Shown here: positions 44,698 to 56,668 of the stretch, in pieces
Numbering within the stretch: position 1 is the stretch's first letter
How the letters are laid out: each line of letters begins with the position of its first letter
Assembly (NCBI GenBank): GCA_051530055.1
Contig: CM121343.1
Span: forward strand, 3,782,001-3,846,000
From: Neoechinorhynchus agilis
Taxonomy: Eukaryota > Acanthocephala
Length of the DNA: 64,000 bases
Direction of reading: 5' to 3'
The notes under the pieces: model-generated
Told to the model about the DNA's origin: nothing
What the model saw: only the letters and a program-made list of their open reading frames with translations
Database searches by the model: none
Program-made: the position numbers and the translations under genes

Positions 44698-45117
44698 TTA
44701 ATATCTTGAAGGCCGCATAAAACAACAATTGCGGACCCGTGGAGCCGGGCCGCAGCTCGTGGTCCTTCGTGGCTCGCAAATCATTTTCGCTGGCGTGCAG
44801 CATCTTTGTTCTTCACAGATTAAATCAGGACAAGTCTGAATCGGTTCGCAAACCATTCTTGAAGGACCACATTCGTATCTTGGATCGCAAATATAATTTC
44901 TCTGTTTAACGATTCTTCTTTTGTAAGTCTGCCCGGAACAAGGTAAGACTCTTTCTTGAACTTGAACAGCCGGCTGATAGACGGTTCGCTGAACGATCAA
45001 CGGGGGCGGTTGATAACAAACGGTCTGCTGGCAAATCTGCGGACGGCAATTGTTATCCATAACGCAGGTACCATAGTAGCGGGGCCGCCGGCAATTTCCA
45101 ACATTAGTGAATTCCAT
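44698..45117 (-). CDS. Cysteine-rich intronless protein, copy 2 of 3
   Basis: 139 codons, the same design as copy 1: 17 cysteines, no signal peptide, no intron. Differences seen: Arg for Gly (VKQRNYIC), with Val in RTVYQ, Thr in GQTYK and Glu in RYECG shared with copy 3. The poly(A) signal and X-box keep the same distances. Copies 2 and 3 share more 3' flank with each other than with copy 1. Confidence 0.8.
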   Translation of the reverse strand: MEFTNVGNCRRPRYYGTCVMDNNCRPQICQQTVCYQPPPLIVQRTVYQPAVQVQERVLPCSGQTYKRRIVKQRNYICDPRYECGPSRMVCEPIQTCPDLICEEQRCCTPAKMICEPRRTTSCGPAPRVRNCCFMRPSRY

Positions 45118-45188
45118 TATTTCAAGACGAGAGGTTTTGTCTGATTTTAGAATCAGTTGCTTAAAGAGATATCGTTAGCCGCTCCCGC

Positions 45189-45201
45189 GTTGCCTGGTTA
45201 C
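45189..45201 (-). promoter_or_regulatory. RFX-type X-box-like site, copy 2
   Basis: Same 13 bases as in copy 1 and again 72 bp upstream of the ATG at 45117. Confidence 0.45.
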
Positions 45202-45809
45202 CGGTTAGAAAAAAGGTTTAAAATCGGGTTTTGGAATGTTGCGATGGCAATTGCACACGATTGGGATCAGTAAGCATGACCAATAGGGTTATCTAGATTT
45301 TGAACTACATTATCAAACATTTTAATATATCTTAAATTGCCCAATTGTTATTTTTATGGTGTTTATACGGACCTATTGCATGGAAATCAGAATACTTAAA
45401 TTGTTTACGTTATTGTGAGTGCTTAGCAATTTGTACGAACAAAAGTTCGAGGCAAAAAGCATTCTCCAACCCTAAACAGCGCCGCTCAATCATTGCAAAA
45501 CGAACCAGTGATCAAATGTTATTTAAATCTTCATTCGCACCATTTTTTGTAGTTAAAACGACTTTAGCTATTCTTCATGCATGTTCAGACGTCCGTGAAG
45601 ACCATGGATTAGATGTAAAAGATTATATTAAGGCCAACTTAAAACTAGCTAAGACGGATTTACTTGATTTTTCGAATTTATATGTTTAATTTTTTTATCT
45701 TGCGTATGACTTTTTCAAATTGATAATCTAATGCGGTGCATTTGAAACTCTAATTTCAAGAGAAACGGTACGAAACCTCACGTACGGCAGGTACAATTTT
45801 CAAAATCCG

Positions 45810-48800
45810 ACTTGGCGGAAGAAGTACATTCCTGTCAAGATTCTGATGTCTTCAGACCGATAATTCCCTACAAAAAGAAACAAGCGGCGGACGCATCGAG
45901 GCAGGTTGGAAAGCAGTGGCTTTCACTAGAAGAGACTGAGCAGCAGGAGAGACAATCAGCGATCTTAGAAAGATGGACGGAGGAAAAGGACATGGCTCAG
46001 AGGATTAGCCGTTTATCGGTATTCAAGACATTTGATGGAGAGAAGCAAGCCTGGATGGAATATGTTGAACAGTCGGAACAACATTTCGAAGTGAATGGAA
46101 TTGTAGATAGTGGGAAAAACGAGAATGTCTTCTTTCCTGGCTCAGTGCGACTGTGTTGCAAGAGTTAAAAAATTAACGACGGGTCGGGCTTTTCAAGAAT
46201 TAACATGTGAGGATTTGATTCTGGAGCTGGACAATCACTTTGGGGAAAAAATTCACCAGGTGGCACAGCGCTATCGTTTCAGCCAACTAAGAAAGCGGTC
46301 CGAACAAACGCACCTTGAATGGATTACTGAGCTCAGAGGATGTGAGAGAGGACGTAATTTTTTCAACTCCCGAATTCGGGATGAGCTGACAGCTGCCAAC
46401 GATCGGATAATCCTCAATACTCCATCAACAGCATTAATGCCATCAATATCGTTGGAAGAGCTTAGTCGGATGGCGGAAGGATTGGAGTTAGCAGAACAAA
46501 CGGCAAAGTTGATCGAAAATGATGAAGTCAAGCCAGCAGTGGTATCCGAAGAGATAGCGGAAGTGCCCTACGAAGACGTGTAAAATGGCCGAATTGTGGT
46601 CGCTCACATACCAAGCAGCAGAAATGTTTTGCCAAAGAAGCAAAATGCTATGAACGTGGCAAAACAGGCCATTTCGGAAGGATGTACCGATCGCGAAAAT
46701 CACGGTTCACAAGATACAGCGAAGCGAGTGCAATTTTCTCATCCGAAGAAGAGTCAATAGAAGCAAGCGCGGTGACCAAAGGGGAAACTTCGAAGAGCGA
46801 TGATTTGGTCGAAAATATATAAAGTAAGGATTAAAATGCAATTCGATACGGGTGCGGATATAACGATCCTTACTGAAGAAGCATGGACAAGGATTGGAAA
46901 GCCGAATTTGAAACCGGGATCAAACATATGCAGTATTGGAGGAACGCCGCTATATTGTCTGGGGAAATGCATGGTAATGGTCTGAATTGATGGTCGTTCT
47001 CGGCGATTGGAAGCGGCGGTTATTAAAGCATCGAAGGGAACACGATGTTTATTTGGTCTAGCATGGTGCAAAGCGTTCAAAATGACGATGCCTAGGTCAG
47101 TAGAGATCTGCAGCACCCAAAAACAGGAAGGATTTTATGTGAGTCGTAAGATAATCAGTAAATGGTTTCCAAGGTTGTGCGTGCAGAAGGATGAACCTAT
47201 CCAGGGGTCAAAGCGCATTTGTGCATCGATAAAGAAGCAAGACCGGTCCAATGCTCAGCAATACGTATTCCCTTCGCTCTGCAGAAACCGGTGGAATGCG
47301 ATTTGGAAAGATTAGTGGAGCGAGGAGTTTTAGAAGTAGTGGACCCGGCCGAAAACGAAGTCAGTTGGATTACCCCAATAGTGGTGGTCAGAAAAGGAGA
47401 TGGATCAGTGAGTATATGTGCGGATTTCAGAAGCACGCTCAACCCGCGTTTAATGGCCGAATCGTATCAGAACCCGATGGTGGACGAGTTTTTAAGCAAA
47501 TTGGCTGGTGGGAAGAAATATTCAGTTTTTGGACTTATTGGATGCCTACTCACAAGTCGAACTCGACGAGGAAAGCAGCTAATTGTGTGTAATCGCGACA
47601 CCTTTTGGTTTATTCCGATACAGGCGATTGCCTTTTGGTCTCACTAATGCGCCTCAATTTTTCCAAAGGATCATTGATGATATACTAAAAGACGTTGGTA
47701 ACGTTGGAGTGTATCTTGACGATATAATTGTCACGGGAGCAAACGATGAGATTCACTTCCAAAATCTTAGAGAGGTGTTGAGGTTATTGGACGAGAAGGG
47801 GATGAATTTAAAATTGGAAAAGTGCCAACTTATACAAACACGAGTTGCTTACTTAGGCCATATACTGGAAGATGACTGGGTAAGATCGGATGAAACAAAA
47901 GGACCTGATGAGCGTTGCAATCCCAAAGAACAAAACAGAGTTAAAATGTTTCCTAGGAATGGCTACATATCAGGAGAGATTTATGCCAAATTTACAAAAG
48001 ATGTGTCAACCTTTGTACGAGCTATTAAAAAGAGACACTTGCTGGGCTTGGACAAGAGTAGAAATGAGGCATTCAAAAAAGTGAAGGAGGTCATTTCAAA
48101 AGCTCAGAAGGCTGTGCCGTTCGATTCCAATCTTCCAGTGATTATCAGAAGCGACGCAAGGAACCAAGGCTATGGAGCAGCACTTTTCCAATCACATGAA
48201 GGTGTTGCAAGACCGATCATCTTTGCTTCAAGGTTGCTGAGACCTGCGGAGACACATTACGCTACGATTGAAAGGGAAGCCGGAGCGGTGGTTTCCGCGA
48301 TCAAGCGTTTTCATCACTACGTGCATGGGCGAAGGTTTATTATCGAAACGGACCACAAGCCGTTGATCCATTTATTTGGTAGAAAACGAAACTTGAGCAC
48401 TATGACGAATCAGAGGATAGTGAGGAACGCATTAGTTTTGAACCGGTACGAGTATGAAATTCGCCATATCGCGGGCGCAAATAATGTAGTAGCTGATTGT
48501 ATGTCAAGGCTACCCAACAAAGAGTATCAACCGCGGGATGTGAGATCAGATGTTCAAGTTTTGGCGATTATTCAAGACGAAAAAGTCGAAAGATGCTAGC
48601 TTGGCCACACCAGTCTCGTGTATGAGACTCGCCGGGATTCTCAACTATGCAGGATCTCAAAGTATCTTCGTAAAGGTTGGCCAGCAGAAATTCGAGATGA
48701 AGACAAACCATTTGTACATAGGAGTTCCGAGATATCTCAAGAATGCGGAATACTAATGTATCTGCAACGCTTGATTATTTTTCCTAAGTCATTACGACAA

Positions 48801-48975
48801 TCCATGCTGCGAGTTCTTCACGAAGGCCACCCAGGAATTGAAGGGATGAAAGCGCTCACGCGCTATTATGTTTGGTGGCCAGGTTTGGACAAAGAGGTCG
48901 AACAACAGGTGAAGACATGCGTCCAGTGTCAAGTATCACGTCCCAACGTACCAAGATTACCAATATTTCATTAGA
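45810..48975 (+). mobile_element. Fossil Ty3/gypsy LTR retrotransposon, internal part
   Basis: Parts in order on the plus strand: Gag-like region (about 45812-46583), protease with FDTGADITIL (about 46830), reverse transcriptase with PFGLTNAPQFFQR and VYLDDIIVTG (about 47250-47900), RNase H with ETDHKPLIHLF (about 48100-48520), and the N-terminal HHCC zinc-binding part of integrase (about 48620-48975; HEGHPGIEGMK, CVQCQVSRP). The order protease-RT-RNase H-integrase and the motif forms place it in Ty3/gypsy. It is broken, with roughly half a dozen breaks, and no flanking LTRs were recognised. Domains are still easy to read, so it looks middle-aged, not ancient. A LINE fragment follows on the right. 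Confidence 0.9.
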
Positions 48976-49099
48976 TCGATAATTCACTCACTACAAAGAG
49001 CAATCCCCTCCGCCATACTCAACGTTTGTTCAGTTTGACCGCGACGGGATCCATTATTGCAATGATGGTAGTCGAAATTTAGACACCATCATTCAAAAC

Positions 49100-49865
49100 C
49101 TCTGCTCGGACTTCAATTACAATCATTGCTCAACATCAGACACCACAAAATCTCTCACGCCCACATCAGAAACTTTTGTCAACTCGGCGATACTCCCTTT
49201 AGTTTCGCCATACGAAGTACTACAACATCTCAAGAAATTACCTCGAAATTCGTCCCCTCAATCCGAAATCTCAAACTTTGCTCTTTGCTACATAATCCCA
49301 GAACTCATCGACCCTCTTACCCACATCATAAACCACAGGTTTTTATATGTTATCTACCCCTCATGCCTGAAAAATGCTAAAGTGATCCTTCTTCTGAAAA
49401 ATGGGCATCCGATTTCCACCGAATCATGCGGTTTAGTATCCACTCTAAACGCTCTTTCAAAGTTCATCGAAAAATGTTTCAAAACTCGCCTTTTTACACT
49501 TCTTAACAAGAAACTATCGCCCTTACAATTTTGCTTCCGTCACAAATATTCGACGGTGGATATTTGTGCCGGAATTTGCATTTACCAACACGCTCCTCCG
49601 CAACCTCGACAATAATCCCACTCACGTCACCCGTTTCATTCAACTGGATGTTTCGGAAACATCCGATTCCGTAGACTGGTCACTACTTCTTCAAGCCCGT
49701 TCCGATTTCGACCTCAACTTGTGCCAGATTTACTGGCTAGCCTTTGTTTCACAACCATCAACAATGACCAATACCAGAGGATGGCTGGATATATCCTATC
49801 GGGTACAGAGTTCCGATCTAATAACGAATGCTTACTATGAAACGATAAAAGATGTTCAATAAATT
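49100..49865 (+). mobile_element. LINE fragment, Jockey/CR1-like reverse transcriptase (copy 2)
   Basis: Shares about 450 bp with 40303-40780 and reads further: ALSKFIEKCFKTRLFTLLNK, LSPLQFCFRHKYSTVD, then in another frame FIQLDVSETSDSVDWSLLL, which corresponds to the RT motif with the first catalytic Asp (normally LDVSKAFDSV). Frameshifted and truncated at both ends. Confidence 0.7.
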
Positions 49866-49989
49866 TTTATTTGCGCTAAAGAAATGTGTAAGGATTGATT
49901 CTGAAATATTAAAAACATTGTTCCAGCAACGGGCAGACATCAAATATGAGCTTATTGACCAAAATGCGTAAGTAGCCATTAAAAACCCG

Positions 49990-50740
49990 ACTAATTATTG
50001 CCTAACAGCACCAAAACAGCTAGGACATTGGCTAGCATGTTGCGAACTTTTATGCCGGTGGATAAATACACAGTATCATCGAGTGCCGTGCTCCTAAGAA
50101 GATTGAAGGCGCACGGGAATAGCGAATATAAAATGATCTCTGCTAATGTCAAGTCTCTATTTAAAAAGTGCCATTGGACTCAACGATCTACCTTGCGTTT
50201 CCTATACTTCAACGTGATGTGAAAAAAGGATTTAATTTAACAAACCCCAAAGGAAGGAACTCTTACACATATGCATGAGGAGCACGAATTTCAATTTCGA
50301 AGGTAAGAGCTACGATTTCTGCCACATGCTGAAGCATAGTTACATTCAACGGTCATAGGCGAATCGCAATGCGTTCCCCTTTTTGGACTTTTTGATAATT
50401 AGATAAGAAACAGAGTTTGCAACCAGTGATTATACAGGAAGATTGGCGCACCGATGACAAATACTCATTTATCAAAATGGTCCCGTTTAATTATAAAACG
50501 AAAAGCATGAAGTCTCGGTTTGATTGTGCCTACTACTATTGCTCCAATAGGGATTTCCTCAAAAATAAGTCAGAGCTTCTTAGAAATACGTTCAAAGGAA
50601 AGGGCTATCAAATCTACGTGATAAGAAGAGCAAGTTGCAGTTTTCTATGGAAGGAAAACAGCGTGACAGGAGTCGAAACGAAGGGCCTTCATAAGTGTGG
50701 CATTCGTCGGCGAAGAGTTTTTCACCACAATTAACGATTT
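49990..50740 (+). mobile_element. Possible Penelope-like retroelement fragment
   Basis: One frame (49998-50222) reads SMLRTFMPVDKYTVSSSAVL, then YKMISANVKSLFKKCHW, resembling the Penelope-type block YKLVSFDVVSLFTNVP. A later frame (50417-50734) has SRFDCAYYYCSNRDFLKNKS and LLRNTFKGKGYQIYVI, resembling the region after the RT core (many Penelope-like elements have RCSN...L...GY). The link is by motif shape only. No GIY-YIG nuclease was seen. Confidence 0.4.
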
Positions 50741-51900
50741 GATTAATGGAGCTGCGCCCAAAGACATAGATTCTAATAACAAAAGAACAAAAAAATGCTC
50801 TGAGGAGAGGTACTGATGCCAGTTCTGCTATGGAATGTTCGTGATTTCATTTCTGGACTGTTCTGCTACTTTCTTGAGAAAGCTTTTTCGACAAAAGAAT
50901 ATCAGCGGACACGAACTTCGGTCCAGCGTATTGACAGAAATATATTTCCTTTTTGACAACTTTTTGTTTTTAACCGGTAAAAACAAAACTTGATCATTGA
51001 TGCGGCTGGAAAATCAAGTTGTGTTTCAAAAGGTTTTCTACAAATTACCGTTGCATTGCCTTTAATACATTCCCACAAACCATTGATCGGGCTTGTTATG
51101 GAAATTGGCTGGGATGGACTCTGAGAGCTCCATGTTTTTTGGAGGCATTTCCATTCGTATTTAAGTACGCAATTTGTCGATGGACATTTGTTTATTCAAA
51201 TCTTTTGATCGGCATTTTCGAATCAACACAATCGCACTCTTCTCCATTAAGTGCGATACACAAATAAGCTCACAATGAACACCTATAACTGATTTTGGTT
51301 TTCTTGTTAGTGTTCTTTAACATATTACCATGAGTCTTTTCTTTATTTTGCTATCCGGTACTCATTTTGCCCAAGGCCAGCAATTTCTCTAATTTGATTA
51401 AAAGCCTTCATGGGGCTAAATCGTTTATCGCATTTAACAACGGAATCTTAGAGGATTGAAAGTGGAGCTTTTAACACGATGAAATTATCGTGGATTTTTC
51501 ATCCATCGCTCTGATATGTGCGAGCCTTGATTGACGTTCATAAGATTGGTTGTGTATTATCGTGTAGTTGTAGCGGTGAATGTGAGAAACTATTAATAAG
51601 AAATTAAATGTGTACCGATTTTCATTTTTGTTTATAGGAAAACAGGTTCCATGTTGGTATTATATAGAGAATCATCGATTAGTGAACTACGACTTTCTGA
51701 GAGCAGAATATTTGCGAAAAACAACTTTTTGCTTCGCCCAACAAAACTACAAACAGTTGCAATGGCTCAAATCCTAAAAAAGAAACGTTCATGAAACCTC
51801 AGCGTCCTGCTCGTCCAATGAAATGTTATGGCCACGTTTTGCCGAAAAACTTGCAATGGATTGAATTTACAATGAACCAAAAGAAATTTGTAACAAAAAT
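50741..51900. other. No gene seen
   Basis: Low-quality frames only (51019-51267). Possibly more retroelement debris. Confidence 0.35.
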
Positions 51901-52175
51901 ATGAAAATTAACTCCCAAAAGCTGATGATTGGTCACTAATTTTGTCACTCGCTTAAACTTAATTGCACGAATCATCGTAGTAATATTCAGCGAATTTTAC
52001 GTAAAAGAAATGATTGGAGTACTCTGATGATAATTGATCTTCTTTTTCGTTTAACATAAGACTGAAAAAATCTTGCGACATCTTGCTTAGGTAAATGGTA
52101 AAAAACCTTGTCATCGAATGGACATTAATTGTGATGATCAATCAAATTACTTTATCTAAATAAAAAACAATCAAG

Positions 52176-52595
52176 TTAATATCTTGAAGGCCGCATAAAA
52201 CAACAATTGCGGACCCGTGGAGCCGGGCCGCAGCTCGTACTCCTTCGTGGCTCGCAAATCATTTTCGCTGGCGTGCAGCATCTTTGTTCTTCACAGATTA
52301 AATCAGGACAAGTCTGAATCGGTTCGCAAACCATTCTTGAAGGACCACATTCGTATCTTGGATCGCAAATATAATTTCCCTGTTTAACGATTCTTCTTTT
52401 GTAAGTCTGCCCGGAACAAGGTAAGACTCTTTCTTGAACTTGAACAGCCGGCTGATAGACGGTTCGCTGAACGATCAACGGGGGCGGTTGATAACAAACG
52501 GTCTGCTGGCAAATCTGCGGACGGCAATTGTTATCCATAACGCAGGTATCATAGTAGCGGGGCCGCCGGCAATTTCCAACATTAGTGAATTCCAT
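52176..52595 (-). CDS. Cysteine-rich intronless protein, copy 3 of 3
   Basis: 139 codons, the same as copies 1 and 2 except Asp for Gly (RYYDTC) and Ser for Thr (RRSTSCG). The stop is followed by the same AATAAA signal. It lies tail-side of the membrane-protein gene on the same strand, about 760 bp beyond that gene's stop. This copy is probably ancestral on grounds of its surroundings. Function unknown; cytosolic, disulfide- or metal-rich structural protein is the composition-based guess. Confidence 0.8.
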   Translation of the reverse strand: MEFTNVGNCRRPRYYDTCVMDNNCRPQICQQTVCYQPPPLIVQRTVYQPAVQVQERVLPCSGQTYKRRIVKQGNYICDPRYECGPSRMVCEPIQTCPDLICEEQRCCTPAKMICEPRRSTSCGPAPRVRNCCFMRPSRY

Positions 52596-52666
52596 TATTT
52601 CAAGACGAGAGGTTTTGTCTGATTTTAGAATCAGTTGCTTAAAGAGATATCGTTAGCCGCTCCCGC

Positions 52667-52679
52667 GTTGCCTGGTTAC
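52667..52679 (-). promoter_or_regulatory. RFX-type X-box-like site, copy 3
   Basis: Same 13 bases and the same 72 bp spacing to the ATG at 52595 as in the other copies. Confidence 0.45.
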
Positions 52680-53355
52680 CGGTTAGAAAAAAGGTTTAAA
52701 ATCGGGTTTTGGAATGTTGCGATGGCAATTGCACACGATTGGGATCAGTAAGCATGACCAATAGGGTTATCTAGATTTTGAACTACATAATCAAACATTT
52801 TAATATATCTTAAATTGCCCAATTGTTATTTTTATGGTGTTTATACGGACCACAATAACTTCCTATTGCATGGAAATCAGAATACTTAAATTGTTTACGT
52901 TATTGTGAGTGCTTAGCAATTTGTACGAACAAAAGTTCGAGGCAAAAAGCATTCTCCAACCCTAAACAGCGCCGCTCAATCAGCTAAATCATTGCAAAAC
53001 GAACCAGTGATCAAATGTTATTTAAATCTTCATTCGCACCATTTTTTGTAGTTAAAACGACTTTAGCTATTCTTGATGCATGTTCGGGACCCAATAGTAC
53101 ATGGGTTTAATTTCTTGAACTAAAAAATCAATAAAACGTGTTATTTTTTATATGTAAGTGACAAGCGGCGTTTGATTGCAATTCCAAAACGATTTAAAAG
53201 AGACAATTATGGCGGTTATTAATGCGACGATATGAGATTGCTTTTTATTTTCACATAGATGGACATTGATTTCGCCCATAGACATTGACTTTTAAAGCTC
53301 GCGTACTCACAAACCAAATAAGGTTCCAAATCTATTTGAACATTATCTTGCTTTT

Positions 53356-54075
53356 TTACTCCGCCGGAGTTGTCCTTTTTCGATTGTCTATAAGCATACG
53401 TAAGCAAATGATATCCATCACAATCGCAATAAAATGTAGTAGCATTATGAATACCGTTCTACTTTGGATTGTCATACATTCTACAGCGCGAAAAAGTGGA
53501 TAAACGGACATTTCGAAGAAAAAGAAGATCCTACCAATCATTGCAAAGATATTGGCTGCAATTGTTGATACATAGCATATCACCATCGTTTGCTTTTCTG
53601 CACTTGACCAGCTCTGAACATGCAGAATCGCATAACCTATAGACGTAAATGAATTATTTAAAGACCACAATTAATTATTGAGTCTTGCCTATCATTAAAC
53701 TGGGTTGATATAAGATCTGCTTTGTATCGGTAGTGCTCTTCAGTTGGTTCCAATAGTGATCATAAAATCTCTATCAAGAAAAAAAGCTTGCACATGATAA
53801 AGATGTTCACTTACGATTGAAGCCAACGCAAGTAGTATTGCGATTTTCATCGCGTGCCACAGTAGAACGGGGATCGGAAATTGGTCTTGTCGATATGATA
53901 GTGGTCCAAGGAGTTGGCTAATCTTCGAACAGGGGATACGACCTTCGGCACTTTCGCCAACTCCCAGAATCTTCCTTGTTTTTAACCTGGAATATCTCTC
54001 CATGTCGAGATGATAGTAATCTACAATTGGATATGTCCAAATGTTCGGAAATTTGGTAACATTTAAGACGATCAT
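53356..54075 (-). CDS. Multi-pass membrane protein, perhaps Frag1/DRAM/Sfk1 (PGAP2-like)
   Basis: Three exons, 54075-53815, 53770-53689 and 53636-53356, give 207 residues. The second intron starts with GC (gcaaga ... tctatag), and frame is kept only with this GC-AG splice. Membrane segments are seen at about residues 70-87 (VLLWHAMKIAILLALASI), 132-157 (VICYVSTIAANIFAMIGRIF) and 175-195 (VFIMLLHFIAIVMDIICL). The segment KISQLLGPLSYRQDQFPIPVL followed by a helix and YDHYWNQL recalls the start of PGAP2-type proteins (LPS.S...G...PQ...W...), but the match is weak. The first membrane segment expected in that family is absent. The end is NRKRTTPAE. The last part of exon 3 is duplicated at 40262-40301. 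Confidence 0.55.
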
Positions 54076-55038
54076 TGCTTATTTCAAGTTCTAACGGAAG
54101 GGGGTGAAACCAACCGCCACACTTTCAGGAAAAGCAGCAAGTATGAAATATCCTGCGAGTACCGACTTTTGTGGATGCTGTGCCGCATGTTGCGTTTACT
54201 TCATCTTTTCGTCAATGCATGTGTGTAAGCCCTACGAACCACTGTGTGGCTCGATATTATTGAGGCGCATTGTAGCTACTGTCAGTTGGTATGCTGCTGC
54301 TGCTGTCGCTCGGTGATTTGTCTCTGTTACGACGGGATGACTGCGGCGGATCCATTCGAGACGATGTGTAAGACTTGAAGCTTACGACTTGACTTTGTGC
54401 TAAATGCGGAAATACAACTCGAAAAATTTAGGACTGAGAAATCTTTAAAGGAAAGATATGGCTCATATGTTTTGCACGCTATTATCCGCCTACTGCACTT
54501 GGGCCATCAACATAATACTGTCTGATGCGAATTTCCCGCAATAATAGTTGTTCAATTCGATCGTATGACTAAAGTCACGTCTTCTTCTCATGAGTGCCAT
54601 CCAGACAACCTAACAACATAGAAATCAATCAGAAGCCACCTCATTCATTCTATGGTGCAAATCTGTGACTTTTTGCAGGCAATGTATATTTTGGCACTAA
54701 GACTAATGAAAATGCTATAGACAATACCCATCGAGCTTCTTTTATTACAATATATTATCCACAACGGGTACGGTGAGTGCAGTCTTCTCGTGTGATAAGA
54801 TTGTGTCCTCGAAGAACTTATAAGAGATTATATCTTTGTGTTATATTATTGTCACTATTTACGATAAACCTCGTCGTTTGCCATATACATAACTCCGAGA
54901 AAACATTCAACGCCTCTATCGCCATCGTGTGAATATGATTAATAGGCGGTTAGTGTACTCAGTAGCAACTTTCTTTGATTTACTCAAAAAATATTAGCAA
55001 ATCATTATACTCGTCCCGCTTAATTTAAGAATTAGCCA
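54076..55038. other. Intergenic between divergent genes
   Basis: Holds the 5' flanks of the membrane-protein gene (-) and the LIM gene (+). The plus frame 54104-54316 is not supported. Confidence 0.4.
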
Positions 55039-55816
55039 ATGTCCAATTCGGTGGGCTTTGTGGCAAACTGTTCCATGTTAGCCGATTGTGTAACGCCTAT
55101 TGAATATTTGAATAAAAGATTCTCATTCAATAAAGTTGTGAGGTTTACGTTTGAAAAACGATCTCACAATATAGAAATATTTATGTTTCTGTCCAATGGT
55201 TGTTGAATCTTTATTTCTTTTATAATGCAAGGAATTTCATTGGTTGGTCTCAGTCGCATTGGCGTTTAGGTGTGATACTTGCAGAGGCCAGTTCGTTCGT
55301 GGTTCAGAAACAACTGAATTTGAAGGCAAGTTTTACCATCCCGATTGTTTTAATTGTGCAGGATGTCACCAGCAAATCAATGATAAGTTCTATCATGTCG
55401 ACGATAAGTATATCTGTAATCGTTGCTACAAAAGATCCAAACCTACACAGATTTGTTGCAAGTGCCAAAACGAGATTACATCCAGTGGCGTGTCGTTCAA
55501 TCAAAATATTTATCATGATCAGTGCTTCGGATGCTCGATTTGTAGCCAACTATTGACAGCTCAAGTGCCTATTAACATCATCAATGGCGCTCCGGTTTGT
55601 CGGCAATGTTTTGAGTTCCAATATGGAAAAACGTGCCACTCGTGCAAGCAGAAAATCGGTCTAGATGTGGAATATGTCGAATACGATTGTTCCTTTTGGC
55701 ACAAAAAGTGTTTCAATTGCTCGAAATGTCAAAAATCGATAGCTGAGACGATGTTCTACGAGGATCATGACAAGTTTCTGTGTCTTACTTGTGCGCAACA
55801 AAGTACATCAATTTGA
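55039..55816 (+). CDS. Three-LIM-domain protein, FHL-like
   Basis: The main exon, 55270-55816, is firm. A first exon 55039-55142 starts at ATG (MSNSVGFVANCSML) and joins in phase over a 127 bp intron (gtttac ... gtttag); that part is tentative. Three LIM domains follow directly: CDTCRGQFV...YHPDCFNCAGC...CNRC, CCKCQNEITSSGV...YHDQCFGCSIC...CRQC, CHSCKQKIGL...WHKKCFNCSKC...CLTC. All eight zinc ligands are present in each. Order and spacing resemble the later LIM domains of FHL proteins, although FHL have four and a half. Established role: protein adaptors in muscle and adhesion sites and as transcription cofactors. The protein is about 216 residues and ends soon after LIM3. If the first exon is wrong, the start lies further upstream. 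Confidence 0.8.
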
Positions 55817-56668
55817 AAAGAAAAGCCCACAAACATGTTGTAGCCGAAAGGAAATTTTGATTATAATATTGTTTTAGCCACAAAATATTGCTAGCAGTTT
55901 TTGGAGATGCAGGTAGATTTGACGATATCACGCTTAGTCACCAGTCCTTCGGTGTGTTGCTATTAGTAGAAATATATTCTTGAATATGTGCAAGTTGACT
56001 GCCGTAGTAGAAATAACAAGAGAAAAAATAATCACACAATTGCAAAGGATTTACTAGAGTGAAAAATGAAATACATTTTAGTTAAAGGCGACTTATTGAC
56101 CATTTCAGCAGCATTTTTTTCATTAAAAGATTGCAAAAAATATACGTATGTTGCAAAAATAGAAAATTTTAACTGGATGAAAATACGATGTAGTCGATTC
56201 TCGGGATAGATTCCTGATTTTAATTTTTTTTACTTTTAATGAACAACAGAAAGATATAATCAATTCCACAAAAGACCAAGAATTCGAATTTCAGCTTTAT
56301 TGCAACAATCACAACTCTCACTCGGTCAATGATGTTTCCGCCTTTAAACATTTTGCTTTTAGCTGATAAATGCTGGTACAAATGGGCTACGAGTAGATTG
56401 TTCAAAGGCATGTTCGATTGACTTTTTATGGCAACCAAAACTAAATGTTAGCTCACTTAAATCTCGAATATTAGGGTATAACTTCGAACAAAATGCTATG
56501 TAGTGTAAGAGTCGCCCATAAGTACGGAAACCCTGAGACATTAATACGTTACAAAAAAGCATGACCGAAAAAATATTGTTAACAAGTGGCGAAAGTGAAA
56601 AACCCGTTTTAAGACACGAATGTTTTCCTTTGAGATTAATATGACTTCAAGGAAAGAACATAGATGGG
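55817..56668. other. Intergenic, no gene seen
   Basis: Minus frames 56220-56562 look like chance. AT-rich. Confidence 0.4.

Larger units (their letters stand above)
44421..45583. repeat. Segmental duplication, copy 2
   Basis: Matches 51901-53077 almost base for base, including 220 bp of the 3' flank that copy 1 lacks (ctgatgattggtcactaatt). It lacks a 9 bp word (agctaaatc-like, at about 45490) present in copies 1 and 3. The match ends at tcttcatgcatgttc, where new sequence starts (agacgtccgtgaagaccatg). Confidence 0.9.
51901..53385. repeat. Segmental duplication, copy 3 (probable source)
   Basis: It has both flanks: the 3' flank shared with copy 2 (from 51901) and the 5' flank shared with copy 1 (to 53385, inside the last exon of the membrane-protein gene). 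Because only here do both flanks and a complete neighbour gene occur, it is the likely parent. It has a small private insertion (cacaataacttcc, near 52851). Confidence 0.85.

Noticed and set aside
45584-45690. Host exon to the right of duplication copy 2 (DVREDHGLDVKDYIKANLKL)
   Set aside because: It has an acceptor-like word before it, but the rest of the frame comes from duplicated non-coding flank, and no further exon was found.
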